NCBI GenBank assembly: GCA_963676865.2
Contig: CAXXSS010000001.1
Span: 1,612,001 to 1,676,000, forward strand
Source of the DNA: JAAYUD01 sp963676865
GTDB lineage: Bacteria; Bacteroidota; Bacteroidia; Bacteroidales; Bacteroidaceae
Length of the DNA: 64,000 bases
Direction: 5' to 3'
The translations under genes and the position numbers were made by a program. Within the stretch, counting starts at the first letter, position 1. Every line of letters begins with the position of its first letter. The notes under the pieces were generated by a model. That model worked only from the letters and a program-made list of their open reading frames with translations. It was not told where the DNA came from and ran no database searches. Below are positions 1-9,617 of the stretch, piece by piece.

Positions 1-338
1 CACGTTATGCCGGGACTGATAAAGATTCTGAAGCGAACATGAAAAAAGTTCTCGAAAAATTGAAAGACGTAAGCAACAGAAAGGCTCAGTTCAGAACTGT
101 GATCGCCCTTATCATTGATGGAAAAGAATACTCTTTTAACGGAACGATTAAGGGAGAAATAATGACAGAAGAATCTGGGACATCAGGATTTGGATACGAT
201 CCTATCTTTCGTCCGTCCCAATCCAAGCACACTTTTGCCGAAATGCCTGCCGAAGAAAAAAATCATATCAGTCACCGTGCATTGGCTTTACAAAAATTAA
301 ATGACTTTATTAAAACATACAATCAGTTTTACTTATAG
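1..338 (+). CDS. rdgB: RdgB/HAM1 non-canonical purine NTP pyrophosphatase, 3' part
   Basis: C-terminal part of the XTP/dITP diphosphatase that removes deaminated purine nucleotides (dITP, XTP) from the nucleotide pool. The reading frame is open from the left edge of the window and starts upstream of it; the first codons read RYAGTDKDSEANM. Family features seen are the GTSGFGYDPIF stretch (substrate-binding GFGYDPxF) and the closing HRALALQKL (family pattern SHRxxAL). The ATG at 39 is internal, not the start. A terminator hairpin follows about 20 bases after the stop. Identification is firm; only the last ~110 residues are visible. Confidence 0.93.
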   Translation, partial: RYAGTDKDSEANMKKVLEKLKDVSNRKAQFRTVIALIIDGKEYSFNGTIKGEIMTEESGTSGFGYDPIFRPSQSKHTFAEMPAEEKNHISHRALALQKLNDFIKTYNQFYL

Positions 339-359
339 AAGCCATTTCCAATACATATT

Positions 360-399
360 AGTTCCAAGTGTGTCTCATTGAACACTTGGAACTTTTTTA
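360..399 (+). terminator. Rho-independent terminator after rdgB
   Basis: An 11-bp perfect stem (GTTCCAAGTGT with its complement at 382-392), extendable by one A-T pair, is followed by a run of six T. It separates rdgB from the sigma-factor gene. Confidence 0.85.
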
Positions 400-423
400 T
401 CACTTCTTGCTTTATTTTTGTTT

Positions 424-431
424 TATTTTTG
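424..431 (+). promoter_or_regulatory. Candidate -7 box upstream of the sigma factor
   Basis: TATTTTTG matches the Bacteroidales -7 consensus TAnnTTTG. It lies about 80 bases before the sigma-factor start. A clear -33 TTTG at ideal spacing was not found, so this is a motif match only. Confidence 0.5.
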
Positions 432-512
432 CAGAATCAAAAGATATTTAATAATATTGTAACCGAAAATTAACCTTTTTGAATCTTGTTAATCATATCG
501 TAAATAGATAAT

Positions 513-1121
513 ATGATGATGGATTTCTCAGATGACAAAACATTATTGAACAGCATTAAGTTAGGCGATAATGAGGCTTTTGAATATCTCTTCAAGGTCT
601 ATTATCCACGTCTGTACCGATATGCTATTCGCTTTTTGAAAGATGAAGATATCGCTCACGATATCATTCAAGAATGTTTTATGCATATTTGGGAAAAACG
701 TACGACATTATCTGCCATATCTATTGCTTCTCTACTATTTGCAATGGTACGCAACGGTTGTTTGAATTATATAAAGCATCTATCGATTGTCGAAAAATAC
801 CAAATTGATACAAAGGCCGAAGGAGAAGAACGTCTATATTATGCCGATTTCTTTTTGGATGCCGAACATAAGCTATTGTATGACGAACTACAAGAACAAA
901 TCAGAATAGTTATGGATAACTTATCTCCACGTTCAAGAGAAATATTTATTATGAGCCGCTTTAGGGGACTAAAGAACAGGGAAATTGCCGAAAAGCTAAA
1001 TATATCTACAACAGCAGTCGAAAAACAAATCTCCAAAACATTGCGTAGCTTTTCCGATCATTTCAAGAACAAGTATCCATTAGATATTTACATTATCATA
1101 ATAGCGTGGCTTATTAAATAA
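513..1121 (+). CDS. ECF-type RNA polymerase sigma-70 factor
   Basis: Alternative sigma factor that in SusC/SusD loci directs transcription when the outer-membrane transporter senses its glycan. The 202-residue protein has region 2 in its first half (YLFKVYYPRLYRYA; DEDIAHDIIQECFMHIW, a typical -10 recognition helix) and region 4 in its second half (LSPRSREIFIMSRFRGLKNR, then EIAEKLNISTTAVEKQISK, the -35 helix-turn-helix). Three ATG codons in a row begin the frame, so the exact start could be 513, 516 or 519. A FecR anti-sigma gene follows, then a SusC with an STN domain, which is the usual sigma/anti-sigma/transporter arrangement. The C-terminus after region 4 is hydrophobic, as in many family members. 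Confidence 0.93.
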   Translation: MMMDFSDDKTLLNSIKLGDNEAFEYLFKVYYPRLYRYAIRFLKDEDIAHDIIQECFMHIWEKRTTLSAISIASLLFAMVRNGCLNYIKHLSIVEKYQIDTKAEGEERLYYADFFLDAEHKLLYDELQEQIRIVMDNLSPRSREIFIMSRFRGLKNREIAEKLNISTTAVEKQISKTLRSFSDHFKNKYPLDIYIIIIAWLIK

Positions 1122-1151
1122 TAAAACTTTAAGTCTATTCGAAGCGTGATG

Positions 1152-1178
1152 AAGCAGAAATTTTTTTTCTGCTTTTTC
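1152..1178 (+). terminator. Possible terminator or attenuator between sigma and anti-sigma genes
   Basis: A 9-bp stem (AAGCAGAAA with TTTCTGCTT) with a 5-base T loop is followed by several T. It lies in the 116-bp gap between the sigma gene and the FecR gene and could limit read-through from the sigma gene. Confidence 0.55.
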
Positions 1179-1237
1179 TCTATGTTTAGGTTGGGTAAAG
1201 ACAAACTGATTTGTTATAACATATAGAGATAAAAACA

Positions 1238-2224
1238 ATGGAAGATACAACGAAAATTAAAGAACTGGCTTTTCAGTATTTTAGTGGAACAATTTCTGAT
1301 GCCGATGAGATAACCTTGTTCACATACATTAATCAGAATGTATACAATAGTCATAAATTCAGACTATGGGAAAAAGAATGGACCACCAAAGCTACTGTTA
1401 ACGAACAAACAGATAAAGAATGGAAAAGTTTGGAACGTCAACTACGCATCCGAAGATCCATTTCTATGCCAACAGTAAATATCATTCACCGAAAATGGAA
1501 ACAAATGATAGCTGTGGCAGCAGTTTTCATCGTTTTGTTAGGCAGTGCATTCAGTGTGTGGGTAAAAGTATCTTCAAATGTACCCGACAATTACTTTGTT
1601 TGTCAAGCTCCATACGGAAATAAGACCAAAATATTGCTTCCCGATGGAACGTCTGTTTGGCTAAATGCGGGTTCAACAATTAAATATTCTAACAAATTCA
1701 ATTCAAAGAATCGATTGGTAGAACTAAATGGCGAAGGCTATTTTGAAGTATCTAAACATAATGGAATAACTTTTACTGTTCATACCAAAGGATATAACGT
1801 GGTTGTAAAAGGAACAAAATTCGATGTGTCGGCTTATTCGGACGACCCTTATATAATGACCTCGTTATTGGAAGGGAGAGTAGAGATAAATTATAAACAG
1901 ATTAAAATGAATATTCTGCCAGGACAAGCCGCTATGCTCGACTTAAAAACAAAGCAGCTCACTCGACATGAAATAAACGTAAATCAATCAAAATCGTGGG
2001 TTGAAAACAGAATAGATTTCGATGATATCACCGTAAAAGATTTATCTAAAAAGCTTTCTCGTCAATATGCGGTGAACATACTACTTGAATCGGAAAAGGT
2101 TGGTGCCATGAAGCTATGCATCTCACTTCGCAACAAAGAAACAATTAACGAAGTAATGGAAGGATTGAAGAGAATTATCCCAATAACAGTAGTACATAAA
2201 GGAAAGGATATATATATCAAATAA
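1238..2224 (+). CDS. FecR-family anti-sigma factor
   Basis: Inner-membrane anti-sigma factor that holds the ECF sigma factor until the SusC-type transporter signals substrate. The 328-residue protein has a cytoplasmic N-terminal part, one membrane segment near residues 89-110 (MIAVAAVFIVLLGSAFSVWV) and a periplasmic FecR domain (LPDGTSVWLNAGSTIKYSNK, then ELNGEGYFEVSKH). The C-terminal FecR-type domain (DDITVKDLSKKLSRQYAVNI) can contact the STN domain of the transporter encoded 39 bases downstream. Gene order and domain content agree with regulated polysaccharide loci. Length is normal for the family. Confidence 0.93.
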   Translation: MEDTTKIKELAFQYFSGTISDADEITLFTYINQNVYNSHKFRLWEKEWTTKATVNEQTDKEWKSLERQLRIRRSISMPTVNIIHRKWKQMIAVAAVFIVLLGSAFSVWVKVSSNVPDNYFVCQAPYGNKTKILLPDGTSVWLNAGSTIKYSNKFNSKNRLVELNGEGYFEVSKHNGITFTVHTKGYNVVVKGTKFDVSAYSDDPYIMTSLLEGRVEINYKQIKMNILPGQAAMLDLKTKQLTRHEINVNQSKSWVENRIDFDDITVKDLSKKLSRQYAVNILLESEKVGAMKLCISLRNKETINEVMEGLKRIIPITVVHKGKDIYIK

Positions 2225-2263
2225 TAATGTCAAACTAATCATTAAATTAAAAACAGAAAAAAC

Positions 2264-5200
2264 ATGAAAAACAAACAAAAGAAAGTACTTTGGTTACTTT
2301 TTTTTGTTCCATTCTGTCTAGGTACTATTAGCCTGAATGCACAAACAATTAGTAAAACATTCCGGCATGAAACATTGAAAAATGTACTCAGAGAGGTGGA
2401 ACAACAAACGAAAATGTCTGTTATCTATAAAGTTGACGAAGTCAACGAAAACAAAGACATTTCTGCTACTTTTAAAAAAACTCCTTTAAAAGAAGTTCTT
2501 TCTAGTATTTTGGATAATAATTTGGAATATGATATTCAAAACAAAATGATTATCATACACAAAAGAATTCCTTCCGTAAAGAGAATTTCAAGCCCAAACA
2601 ATCAAAGCAATAACAAGTTAATTAAGGGGAAAGTTATTGATGAAAAAGGCGAACCTATTATCGGAGCCAATGTTATTGCAAAAGGAAGCAAAACCGGTAG
2701 CATAACAGATATGAATGGAGAATTTGAATTTGACGCATCAGGTTCAAATGCCTTTATTGTAAGTTATATAGGATACAAAAATACACAAATTTCTATTACT
2801 CGAAAACAATACTATTCTATTACGATGGTAGAAGATACCAAGCTATTGAACGAAGTGGTAGTAGTTGGATATGGCACAATGAGTCGTAAAAGCGTAGTTG
2901 GTGCGGTTGATCAAGTTAAATCAAGTTCTTTGGAAAATCGTCCGGTTGCCAATGTAACGCAAGCCTTGCAAGGTGCATCTCCAAATTTAATTGTCCAACA
3001 AAGAAGTTTCAATCCAAATGATGCAACGATGAATTTAAATATTCGAGGCATCAGTACGACAAACAGCAATAGCCCGCTTATAGTTATAGATGGATTGGTA
3101 TCGGATGACGGCAGTTTAGATAAACTTAATCCAATGGATATCGATAATATTTCCATTTTAAAAGATGCCGGTACAGCTGCTATTTATGGTTCGCGTTCGG
3201 CAAATGGCGTTATTCTAGTTACTACAAAAAAAGGAAAGAAGAACGAAAAAACTACCGTTCGTGTCAATTCTATGATGGGATGGGAAAAACCTCATTTTCT
3301 GTTTTCTCCCGTAGCTGGTTATCAAAATGCAACACTGAAAAATCTAGCATTGACAAATTCGGGAATGAATCCCATCTTCACTCCAGAACAAATACGAAAC
3401 CTAGCAGCACATCAAAGTGAAGAAGATTGGTTTTATTACCAAATATTCCGCACTGCATTACAACAAAACCATAATATAAGTGTATCAGGAGGTAGTGAAA
3501 AAACAACATATATGGTTTCTGTAGGTTATTATAACCAAGAAAGCAACTATGTAGGCAACAAGAATTTTGGAATACAGCGCTACAATATACGCTCGAACAT
3601 TACAACAGAAGTTGGACGTTTCAAGTTTACAACATTAATGGCTTATACTCGAAACAATAGTATTAGCACAACAGGAAGCAGTTTAGAAATAGATGCTTCA
3701 CGTATTCCGTCGTATTACTATTATAAAATGAAAACATCAGACGGAAGATATCTTTTAAATGATGTTTTATCTGAATTCAATCCATTAGGAAGTTTGGAAG
3801 CGGGAGGTACAAATAAATATCGCAATAACGACTTTACAGCCAATGTAAGTGCCGAACTTCAGATTATGGACGGCCTTAAACTGAGGGGAGTACTTGGTGC
3901 CAATGTCACTGGAGATCATCGTTATTCTCGCCACCTAAGAGTACCTTATTACTCGAACGAAAGCGACACTACTCCTGCCAGATATGCTAATGAAACAAGA
4001 GAAACAAGCGATTGGAATTATGATGCCTATCTCATTAATTCGCAGATATTATTAGATTACAATAAAACCTTCGGGAAGCATAATTTTACAGGTTTATTGG
4101 GTGCCACCAATGAATCATTTACATCTACTGCCAATGAGATAAATTTAAAATACTCAAATATCGACTTAGGAACTTCTGCCAGTGATGATGCCCAAATTGT
4201 TGTAGGAGGAGGCTCTTCTGTCACACCCGAGAATACACTTCGCACAAGTATCACTTCTATTCTAGGCCGTTTAGGATATTCTTACGCAGACAAATATTAT
4301 GCAGAATTCGACTTTAGATATGACGGTTCTTCTAAATTCGCTTCCGGATACCGTTGGGGCTTTTTCCCATCACTATCACTTGGATGGAGAGCTTCTGAAG
4401 AATCTTTTATGGAAAATTATAAAGAACATGTTGGAGATTTGAAATTACGTGGATCTTATGGTGTTTTGGGCAACCAGACGATCGGTGCTTATGATCGATT
4501 CACAACATACGATATGTATACTAACACTTACGCTTATAATAACAAGACCGTAACAGGTGCTGGCTTTACACTTGGTAAAGAGAACCTCACTTGGGAGAAA
4601 ACCAGAATATTAAATCTTGGACTTGATGCGAATTTCTTGAATAATAATCTAAACGTAACATTCGATTATTTCTATAAACGTACAGTTGATATTTTAATGA
4701 CCCCTGTTGTGCCTTCTGTCTTTGGAACCACTCAAGCGATGGACAATATTGGTGAAATGTCGAATAAGGGATGGGAATTATCCATCAACTATCGTCTGAA
4801 GACAGGACAATTCATTCACAACTTCACGGCGAATATTGGCGACTCGTTCAACAAAGTCGACAAGTTCCCCGAAAAAGAACAAATTACAAGTATGGAAGAG
4901 CTGTATAAATTAATTAGAGTCGGCGTGCCTTTAGGCTCATATTATGGTTACAAAACAGCAGGTTTCTTTAAAAATTATGAAGATATAGAAGCGTCTGCTA
5001 TTCCTGTTGGTGGAACTGTTCAGCCAGGTGATTTAAAGTTTGTAGATCGAAATAAAGATGGAATTATTGATTCAAAAGACCGTTTTATTTTAGGCAATGG
5101 GTTCCCTCGTTATACCTTTGGATTCACTTACAATTTAAATTGGAAAAATTTTGATTTAAGCATATTTGGACAAGGAGTAGGTAAACGTAGTATGATGCTT

Positions 5201-5623
5201 AGAGGTGAATTGATAGAACCTTTCCATCAAAACTATTCGTACGTTATTTACAAACACCAACTTGATTATTGGACGCCTACACATACCGATGCCCGTTGGC
5301 CTAGATTAAGTGCTGCCGGTTCGACTTCGAATAGTAATAACTTTCGCAACGGTTCCGATTTATATATATTAAACGGTTCTTATCTACGCATCAAAGACAT
5401 AACAATAGGATATACACTGCCGAAAGAATGGATTAAGAAAGTAGGAATGGAGAAACTTAGAGTATATGTTACCGGTCAAAATCTATTCACATTCAGCCAC
5501 AATTCATTTATCGATCCCGAATCTTCAGAGTTCAACTCACAAATGGATACTTCGGGCGCAAATAGTGGTCGAAATTATCCGACATTAAAATACTATGGTT
5601 TTGGTCTAGATGTAGAATTCTAA
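2264..5623 (+). CDS. SusC/RagA-family TonB-dependent outer-membrane transporter with STN domain
   Basis: Outer-membrane active transporter for oligosaccharides, working with the SusD lipoprotein encoded next. The 1119-residue protein has in order: a signal peptide ending ...LNAQ (about residue 27); an STN signalling domain (about 30-105, FRHETLKNVLREVEQQTK); a carboxypeptidase regulatory-like domain (about 125-205, IKGKVIDEKGEPIIGANVIA); the SusC motif NEVVVVGYGTMSRKSVVGAV; a plug domain (NIRGISTTNSNSPLIVIDG, SILKDAGTAAIYGSRSANG); and a 22-strand barrel ending in a C-terminal aromatic strand (YYGFGLDVEF). The STN domain is the part that talks to FecR, so this receptor is both importer and sensor. 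Substrate is inferred from the downstream GH76 genes. Confidence 0.96.
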   Translation: MKNKQKKVLWLLFFVPFCLGTISLNAQTISKTFRHETLKNVLREVEQQTKMSVIYKVDEVNENKDISATFKKTPLKEVLSSILDNNLEYDIQNKMIIIHKRIPSVKRISSPNNQSNNKLIKGKVIDEKGEPIIGANVIAKGSKTGSITDMNGEFEFDASGSNAFIVSYIGYKNTQISITRKQYYSITMVEDTKLLNEVVVVGYGTMSRKSVVGAVDQVKSSSLENRPVANVTQALQGASPNLIVQQRSFNPNDATMNLNIRGISTTNSNSPLIVIDGLVSDDGSLDKLNPMDIDNISILKDAGTAAIYGSRSANGVILVTTKKGKKNEKTTVRVNSMMGWEKPHFLFSPVAGYQNATLKNLALTNSGMNPIFTPEQIRNLAAHQSEEDWFYYQIFRTALQQNHNISVSGGSEKTTYMVSVGYYNQESNYVGNKNFGIQRYNIRSNITTEVGRFKFTTLMAYTRNNSISTTGSSLEIDASRIPSYYYYKMKTSDGRYLLNDVLSEFNPLGSLEAGGTNKYRNNDFTANVSAELQIMDGLKLRGVLGANVTGDHRYSRHLRVPYYSNESDTTPARYANETRETSDWNYDAYLINSQILLDYNKTFGKHNFTGLLGATNESFTSTANEINLKYSNIDLGTSASDDAQIVVGGGSSVTPENTLRTSITSILGRLGYSYADKYYAEFDFRYDGSSKFASGYRWGFFPSLSLGWRASEESFMENYKEHVGDLKLRGSYGVLGNQTIGAYDRFTTYDMYTNTYAYNNKTVTGAGFTLGKENLTWEKTRILNLGLDANFLNNNLNVTFDYFYKRTVDILMTPVVPSVFGTTQAMDNIGEMSNKGWELSINYRLKTGQFIHNFTANIGDSFNKVDKFPEKEQITSMEELYKLIRVGVPLGSYYGYKTAGFFKNYEDIEASAIPVGGTVQPGDLKFVDRNKDGIIDSKDRFILGNGFPRYTFGFTYNLNWKNFDLSIFGQGVGKRSMMLRGELIEPFHQNYSYVIYKHQLDYWTPTHTDARWPRLSAAGSTSNSNNFRNGSDLYILNGSYLRIKDITIGYTLPKEWIKKVGMEKLRVYVTGQNLFTFSHNSFIDPESSEFNSQMDTSGANSGRNYPTLKYYGFGLDVEF

Positions 5624-5633
5624 TTATTTGACT

Positions 5634-7262
5634 ATGAAAAAGAATAATATAAAATATTTAATGCTTGCTATTCTAGGGTTAACCCTCTTTTATAGTTGCA
5701 ATAGCATGAATAATGAACCGACAGACAGCTATACTGATAGTAAATTTTGGACATCGGCAGATAAAGCACAATACGTTTTGAATATGGCCTACAATCAATT
5801 GTATAGTGCTTCCAAAATGTGGTCTGATGAATGCTTAAGCGATAATCTTTTTGAAGGGCGTTCCTATACCGATCAACGTATGATACGCGACGGTATTGCC
5901 GACCCATCGACAGGAATCTTTTCGAGTGAATGGTCTGACTTATATTCAGGCATCAAAACGTGCCATGTATTCTTAGATAAAATACAGCTTGTGAATATGG
6001 ATGAAACAAAAAAAGCAAATATGATTGCTCAAATACGTTTTATCCGAGCTTCACTTTTCTTACGATTATCTAATTTTTATGGTGCAATTCCTTTCTTCTC
6101 AAAAGATATTACCTTAAATGAATCGAAAACAGTTTCGCGTACAAATCGTTCTACAGTTATTGCATTTATCCATAGCGAACTCGACGATATAATGAAAGAT
6201 TTACCCAAAAAAGATGATCTATCAGTCGATGAAAGAGGTAAGATAACAAAGGGAGCTGCTTGTATGTTACAAGCCAGGGCCTATCTTTATGATAATGATT
6301 GGGCAAATGTCGAAAAATACTGTGGCTATCTGATGAACGATCAAGCTACCTACGGAAATTATTCATTATTCAATAGCTATAGTGGATTGTTCTTACAAGA
6401 CAATGAATATAATTCGGAAATTATCATGGACTGTTCGTATGTACCTGCTACAAGAACGTGGACCGAAATGTATGATATGGCTCCTCTTTCTGTTGGAGCA
6501 CGAATCAATTCTAAAGCTCCTACACAAAGTTTAGTAGATAGCTATATGACATTGGATGGAGAAACAATAGATCAATCTTCTACTTATGATGAAAACAATC
6601 CTTATGTCAATAGAGATCCTCGACTTACAGCTACAGTCATTTACGACAATTATGATTGGAGTGGTAATGTAAATGATGGAACAAGTAAAAAAATCATTTA
6701 TATCAAACCGAACTCTACCATCACTACAGATGCCTATAGTGGAAGTAATGCCAATCAGACATCAACCGGTTATTATGTACGCAAATATTATGATCCCAAG
6801 CACGAAGCCAGCTTAGCATCTGCTATCAATATTATTACAATGCGTTATGCTGATGTATTACTAATGTATGCAGAAGCAATGAATGAGCAAGGCAAAATGA
6901 CAGAAGACATTTGGAATAAAACAATTGAACCTATTCGTGCTCGTGCCGGATTTACAAACAGTACCGCCTTAAATTATCCCTCAAGTATCTCACAAGAACA
7001 AATGAGACAAATTATTCGCCGCGAACGTAGATGCGAACTAGCTCTTGAAGGATTAAGGTGGTATGATATTAAACGTTGGAAAGTAGGGACTACATACCTT
7101 AATGGTTATGTATATGGTGCAAAATTTGCAGAAAATGGTAATTACATTCGCTTAGATAATCGTAAATTTATAGAGTCAAGAGACTATTTATGGTCTGTAC
7201 CACAATCGCAAATGGATATAAATCCCAATTTAAAACCAAATAACTCAGGTTATGCTAACTAA
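5634..7262 (+). CDS. SusD/RagB-family glycan-binding outer-membrane lipoprotein
   Basis: Surface lipoprotein that caps the SusC barrel and captures glycan. The start at 5634 is chosen because MKKNNIKYLMLAILGLTLFYSC is a complete lipoprotein signal with the lipobox Cys; the in-frame TTG two codons earlier adds nothing. The N-terminal part has the TPR-like helices of the family (DSYTDSKFWTSADKAQYVLNMAYNQLY), the middle a variable binding region, and the C-terminal part the SusD_RagB signature (AEAMNEQGKMTEDIWNKTIEPIRARAGF, REERRCELALEGLRWYDIKRW region). It begins 10 bases after the susC stop, so the two are co-transcribed. Confidence 0.95.
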   Translation: MKKNNIKYLMLAILGLTLFYSCNSMNNEPTDSYTDSKFWTSADKAQYVLNMAYNQLYSASKMWSDECLSDNLFEGRSYTDQRMIRDGIADPSTGIFSSEWSDLYSGIKTCHVFLDKIQLVNMDETKKANMIAQIRFIRASLFLRLSNFYGAIPFFSKDITLNESKTVSRTNRSTVIAFIHSELDDIMKDLPKKDDLSVDERGKITKGAACMLQARAYLYDNDWANVEKYCGYLMNDQATYGNYSLFNSYSGLFLQDNEYNSEIIMDCSYVPATRTWTEMYDMAPLSVGARINSKAPTQSLVDSYMTLDGETIDQSSTYDENNPYVNRDPRLTATVIYDNYDWSGNVNDGTSKKIIYIKPNSTITTDAYSGSNANQTSTGYYVRKYYDPKHEASLASAINIITMRYADVLLMYAEAMNEQGKMTEDIWNKTIEPIRARAGFTNSTALNYPSSISQEQMRQIIRRERRCELALEGLRWYDIKRWKVGTTYLNGYVYGAKFAENGNYIRLDNRKFIESRDYLWSVPQSQMDINPNLKPNNSGYAN

Positions 7263-7282
7263 TAACTTAAAATCAAATAATA

Positions 7283-8434
7283 ATGAAAACTAAAACAAAT
7301 ATATTATTACTATTACTTTTGTCTATAGTATTTTTAGGAACATCTTGTACACAAGATATGGAATATAAAGATGTTGCACTAACAGCAGTCAAACAATTAT
7401 ATGCTCCAAAAGATGGTTATTCACTTCAATTACTGTCTTCGGCCACTGCATCTCAGTATTTTGAATGGGCAACATCAAAAGTAGAAGATGGCGGTTCGCC
7501 ACTATACGAAGTTGTATTTGACAAAAAAGATGGAGATTTTTCAAAACCTATTTATCGTCTAACTTCAGATGATATGGGAACACAAAATTATGCCACTATT
7601 TCTCACAAAGTATTAGACAAAATAGCTGCACTGGCAGGTTTGGGAAGCGGAGAAACAGGAACATTAAAATGGACTGTTGTTTCTTCACGAGGTTTATCTG
7701 AAATGACTGCAGAACAATCAAGAACTATTACTATTACACGTCTATTAGGATTTGCAGATATTCCTGCTCAAGTATATATTACCGGCGAAGGTTCAGAAGG
7801 CGGAACAGACATAAGTAAAGCATTGGGATTCTCTTCTCCCGCCGATGGCGAATTTGAAATCTTCACAAAATTGGAAGCTGGAAAAGAATATCATTTTGTG
7901 AGTACTAAAGGTGCTTCACCTCGCTTATTCTATTCGGATGGAAATTCTCTGAAAGAAAGCTCAACTGCTACAGGATCTACAACAGTAGCTGAAACAGGAA
8001 CATATCGTATCAATCTTGATTTCAACATAGCTACTGCATCAATCACCAAAATTAAAAGCATTGGTTTTTACTTTTGTGCGGAAGATGAAGTTACTATAGA
8101 CTTTTCTTACCAAGGCAACGGTATTTGGCAAGGAACAGGTCATGTTGACTTTTATCAATGGGATTGGGGCAAAGATCAAAGATATAAAATAGAAATGGTA
8201 TCCGAAAAATCAGGTGTAGAATCTGTTACACATTGGGGTCCTACAAATCCATCTCTCGATAATGCTCCTGGTGATAATGAAGCTGCATCCTATTATTATA
8301 TGCAAGAATGGCCGGCAAGTCAATGGGATAATAAATGGAAACTCCAAGATAAGTTTGATGGTAAAGATGTAACATTTACTGTTTATCTTAATGCGAGTGG
8401 ACATTATACGCATAGTATAACACTTGCGAACTGA
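7283..8434 (+). CDS. SusE/SusF-like outer-membrane lipoprotein
   Basis: Predicted surface glycan-binding lipoprotein of 383 residues. A lipoprotein signal (LLLLLLSIVFLGTSC, Cys at about 22) is followed by a SusE-type immunoglobulin-like N-domain (LYAPKDGYSLQLLSSATASQ, TLKWTVVSSRGLSEMTAEQS) and by starch-binding-like modules of the SusE/SusF kind (VYITGEGSEGGTDISKALGF, IWQGTGHVDFYQWDWG). Binding is to the loci's own polymer, here inferred to be mannan. It is 20 bases after susD and 16 before the first GH76 gene, within the operon. Family call is good; ligand is inference. Confidence 0.85.
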   Translation: MKTKTNILLLLLLSIVFLGTSCTQDMEYKDVALTAVKQLYAPKDGYSLQLLSSATASQYFEWATSKVEDGGSPLYEVVFDKKDGDFSKPIYRLTSDDMGTQNYATISHKVLDKIAALAGLGSGETGTLKWTVVSSRGLSEMTAEQSRTITITRLLGFADIPAQVYITGEGSEGGTDISKALGFSSPADGEFEIFTKLEAGKEYHFVSTKGASPRLFYSDGNSLKESSTATGSTTVAETGTYRINLDFNIATASITKIKSIGFYFCAEDEVTIDFSYQGNGIWQGTGHVDFYQWDWGKDQRYKIEMVSEKSGVESVTHWGPTNPSLDNAPGDNEAASYYYMQEWPASQWDNKWKLQDKFDGKDVTFTVYLNASGHYTHSITLAN

Positions 8435-8450
8435 TTAAAAAATAATTATT

Positions 8451-9614
8451 ATGAAGAAAATAATTAAATACATTATTTTGACTATTTTTGGCGGAGTTCT
8501 ATTTCACTCGTGCAATAATATAGAAGATAAGTATATGTATAATAGCGACTCCTATACCATCGATTGGAATGCAGCAGCCGATAGTGCAACAACTTCTTTA
8601 GTGTCGCGCTTCTGGAATACTACAGGACATTACTTTGTATATACTCCCGATAATTGGAGCGATACTAATCCCGGTTATTGGCCACAGGCTCATGCTATGG
8701 ATGTGGTAATCGATGCCTATATAAGAACAAAGGATACCAAATATTCACTATTGTTCGACCAATGGTATGATGGTATTAAAACTGTTAACTTCTCAACTCA
8801 TCAAGATTATTGGAATGCCTATTATGATGATATGTCATGGATATGCCTAACAATGATAAGACTTTATGACGTAACAAAAACAGACAAATACTTAAATACA
8901 GCCAAAGAACTCTGGGGATATATCAAATCCGGATGGGACGAAACTTATGCAAATGGAGGTATATCATGGGAATATTACGACCATAAATGGAGTAAGAATG
9001 CTTGTACCAATGGACCTGCAAGTATAATAGGAAGTCGGATGTACGCTATTACTAAAGATGAATCTGATAAAGAGTGGGCTTCCAAAATATACGAATGGGA
9101 AAAAGCTACTTTATATAATCCTGCCACCGGAGCAGTTTATGATAACATAAATGGACAAACAAACGAATTATCAAAAACTACATTGAGTTATAATCAAGGA
9201 ACTTTTCTTGGAGCTGCTTACGAATTATATAAAATAACAGGAGATATTACTTATCTCAATGATGCCAGAAAAGCTGCTTATTATGCTATTTCCAATTCTT
9301 CCATGATCGATACAGGTAACAATGTATTGAGAGACGAAGGAGATGGGGATGGAGGATTATTTAAGGGAATCTTCATGCGTTATTTTGTCCAACTTATGCT
9401 CGAAAACAATTTAGATGTTGTATATAAGAATAAATTTGAGACATTTTTCAATAACAATGCCGAAACATTATGGAGAAAAGGAGTACTTAAACAAGATATT
9501 CTATTCGGAACAAGTTGGACTACTGCGGCATTAGGAACAACTCAACTCACATCTCACGTTAGTGGATGTACATTGATAGAAGCAAAAGCTTATTACCAAA
9601 AAAACAAAAAATAA
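8451..9614 (+). CDS. Glycoside hydrolase family 76 lipoprotein (endo-alpha-1,6-mannanase type)
   Basis: Predicted endo-alpha-mannanase that cuts the alpha-1,6-mannan backbone. The 387-residue protein has a lipoprotein signal (Cys at 21, LFHSCNN) and so is probably surface-anchored. GH76 features: the paired catalytic aspartates D126-D127 in YYDDMSW, the substrate-cleft CTNGPASIIGSRMY, and SYNQGTFLGAAYELY near the end of the (alpha/alpha)6 barrel. It has full family length. A second GH76 gene follows after 3 bases; that one lacks a lipobox, suggesting a surface/periplasm division of labour. GH76 assignment is by motif recognition, not by search. Confidence 0.88.
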   Translation: MKKIIKYIILTIFGGVLFHSCNNIEDKYMYNSDSYTIDWNAAADSATTSLVSRFWNTTGHYFVYTPDNWSDTNPGYWPQAHAMDVVIDAYIRTKDTKYSLLFDQWYDGIKTVNFSTHQDYWNAYYDDMSWICLTMIRLYDVTKTDKYLNTAKELWGYIKSGWDETYANGGISWEYYDHKWSKNACTNGPASIIGSRMYAITKDESDKEWASKIYEWEKATLYNPATGAVYDNINGQTNELSKTTLSYNQGTFLGAAYELYKITGDITYLNDARKAAYYAISNSSMIDTGNNVLRDEGDGDGGLFKGIFMRYFVQLMLENNLDVVYKNKFETFFNNNAETLWRKGVLKQDILFGTSWTTAALGTTQLTSHVSGCTLIEAKAYYQKNKK

Positions 9615-9617
9615 TTC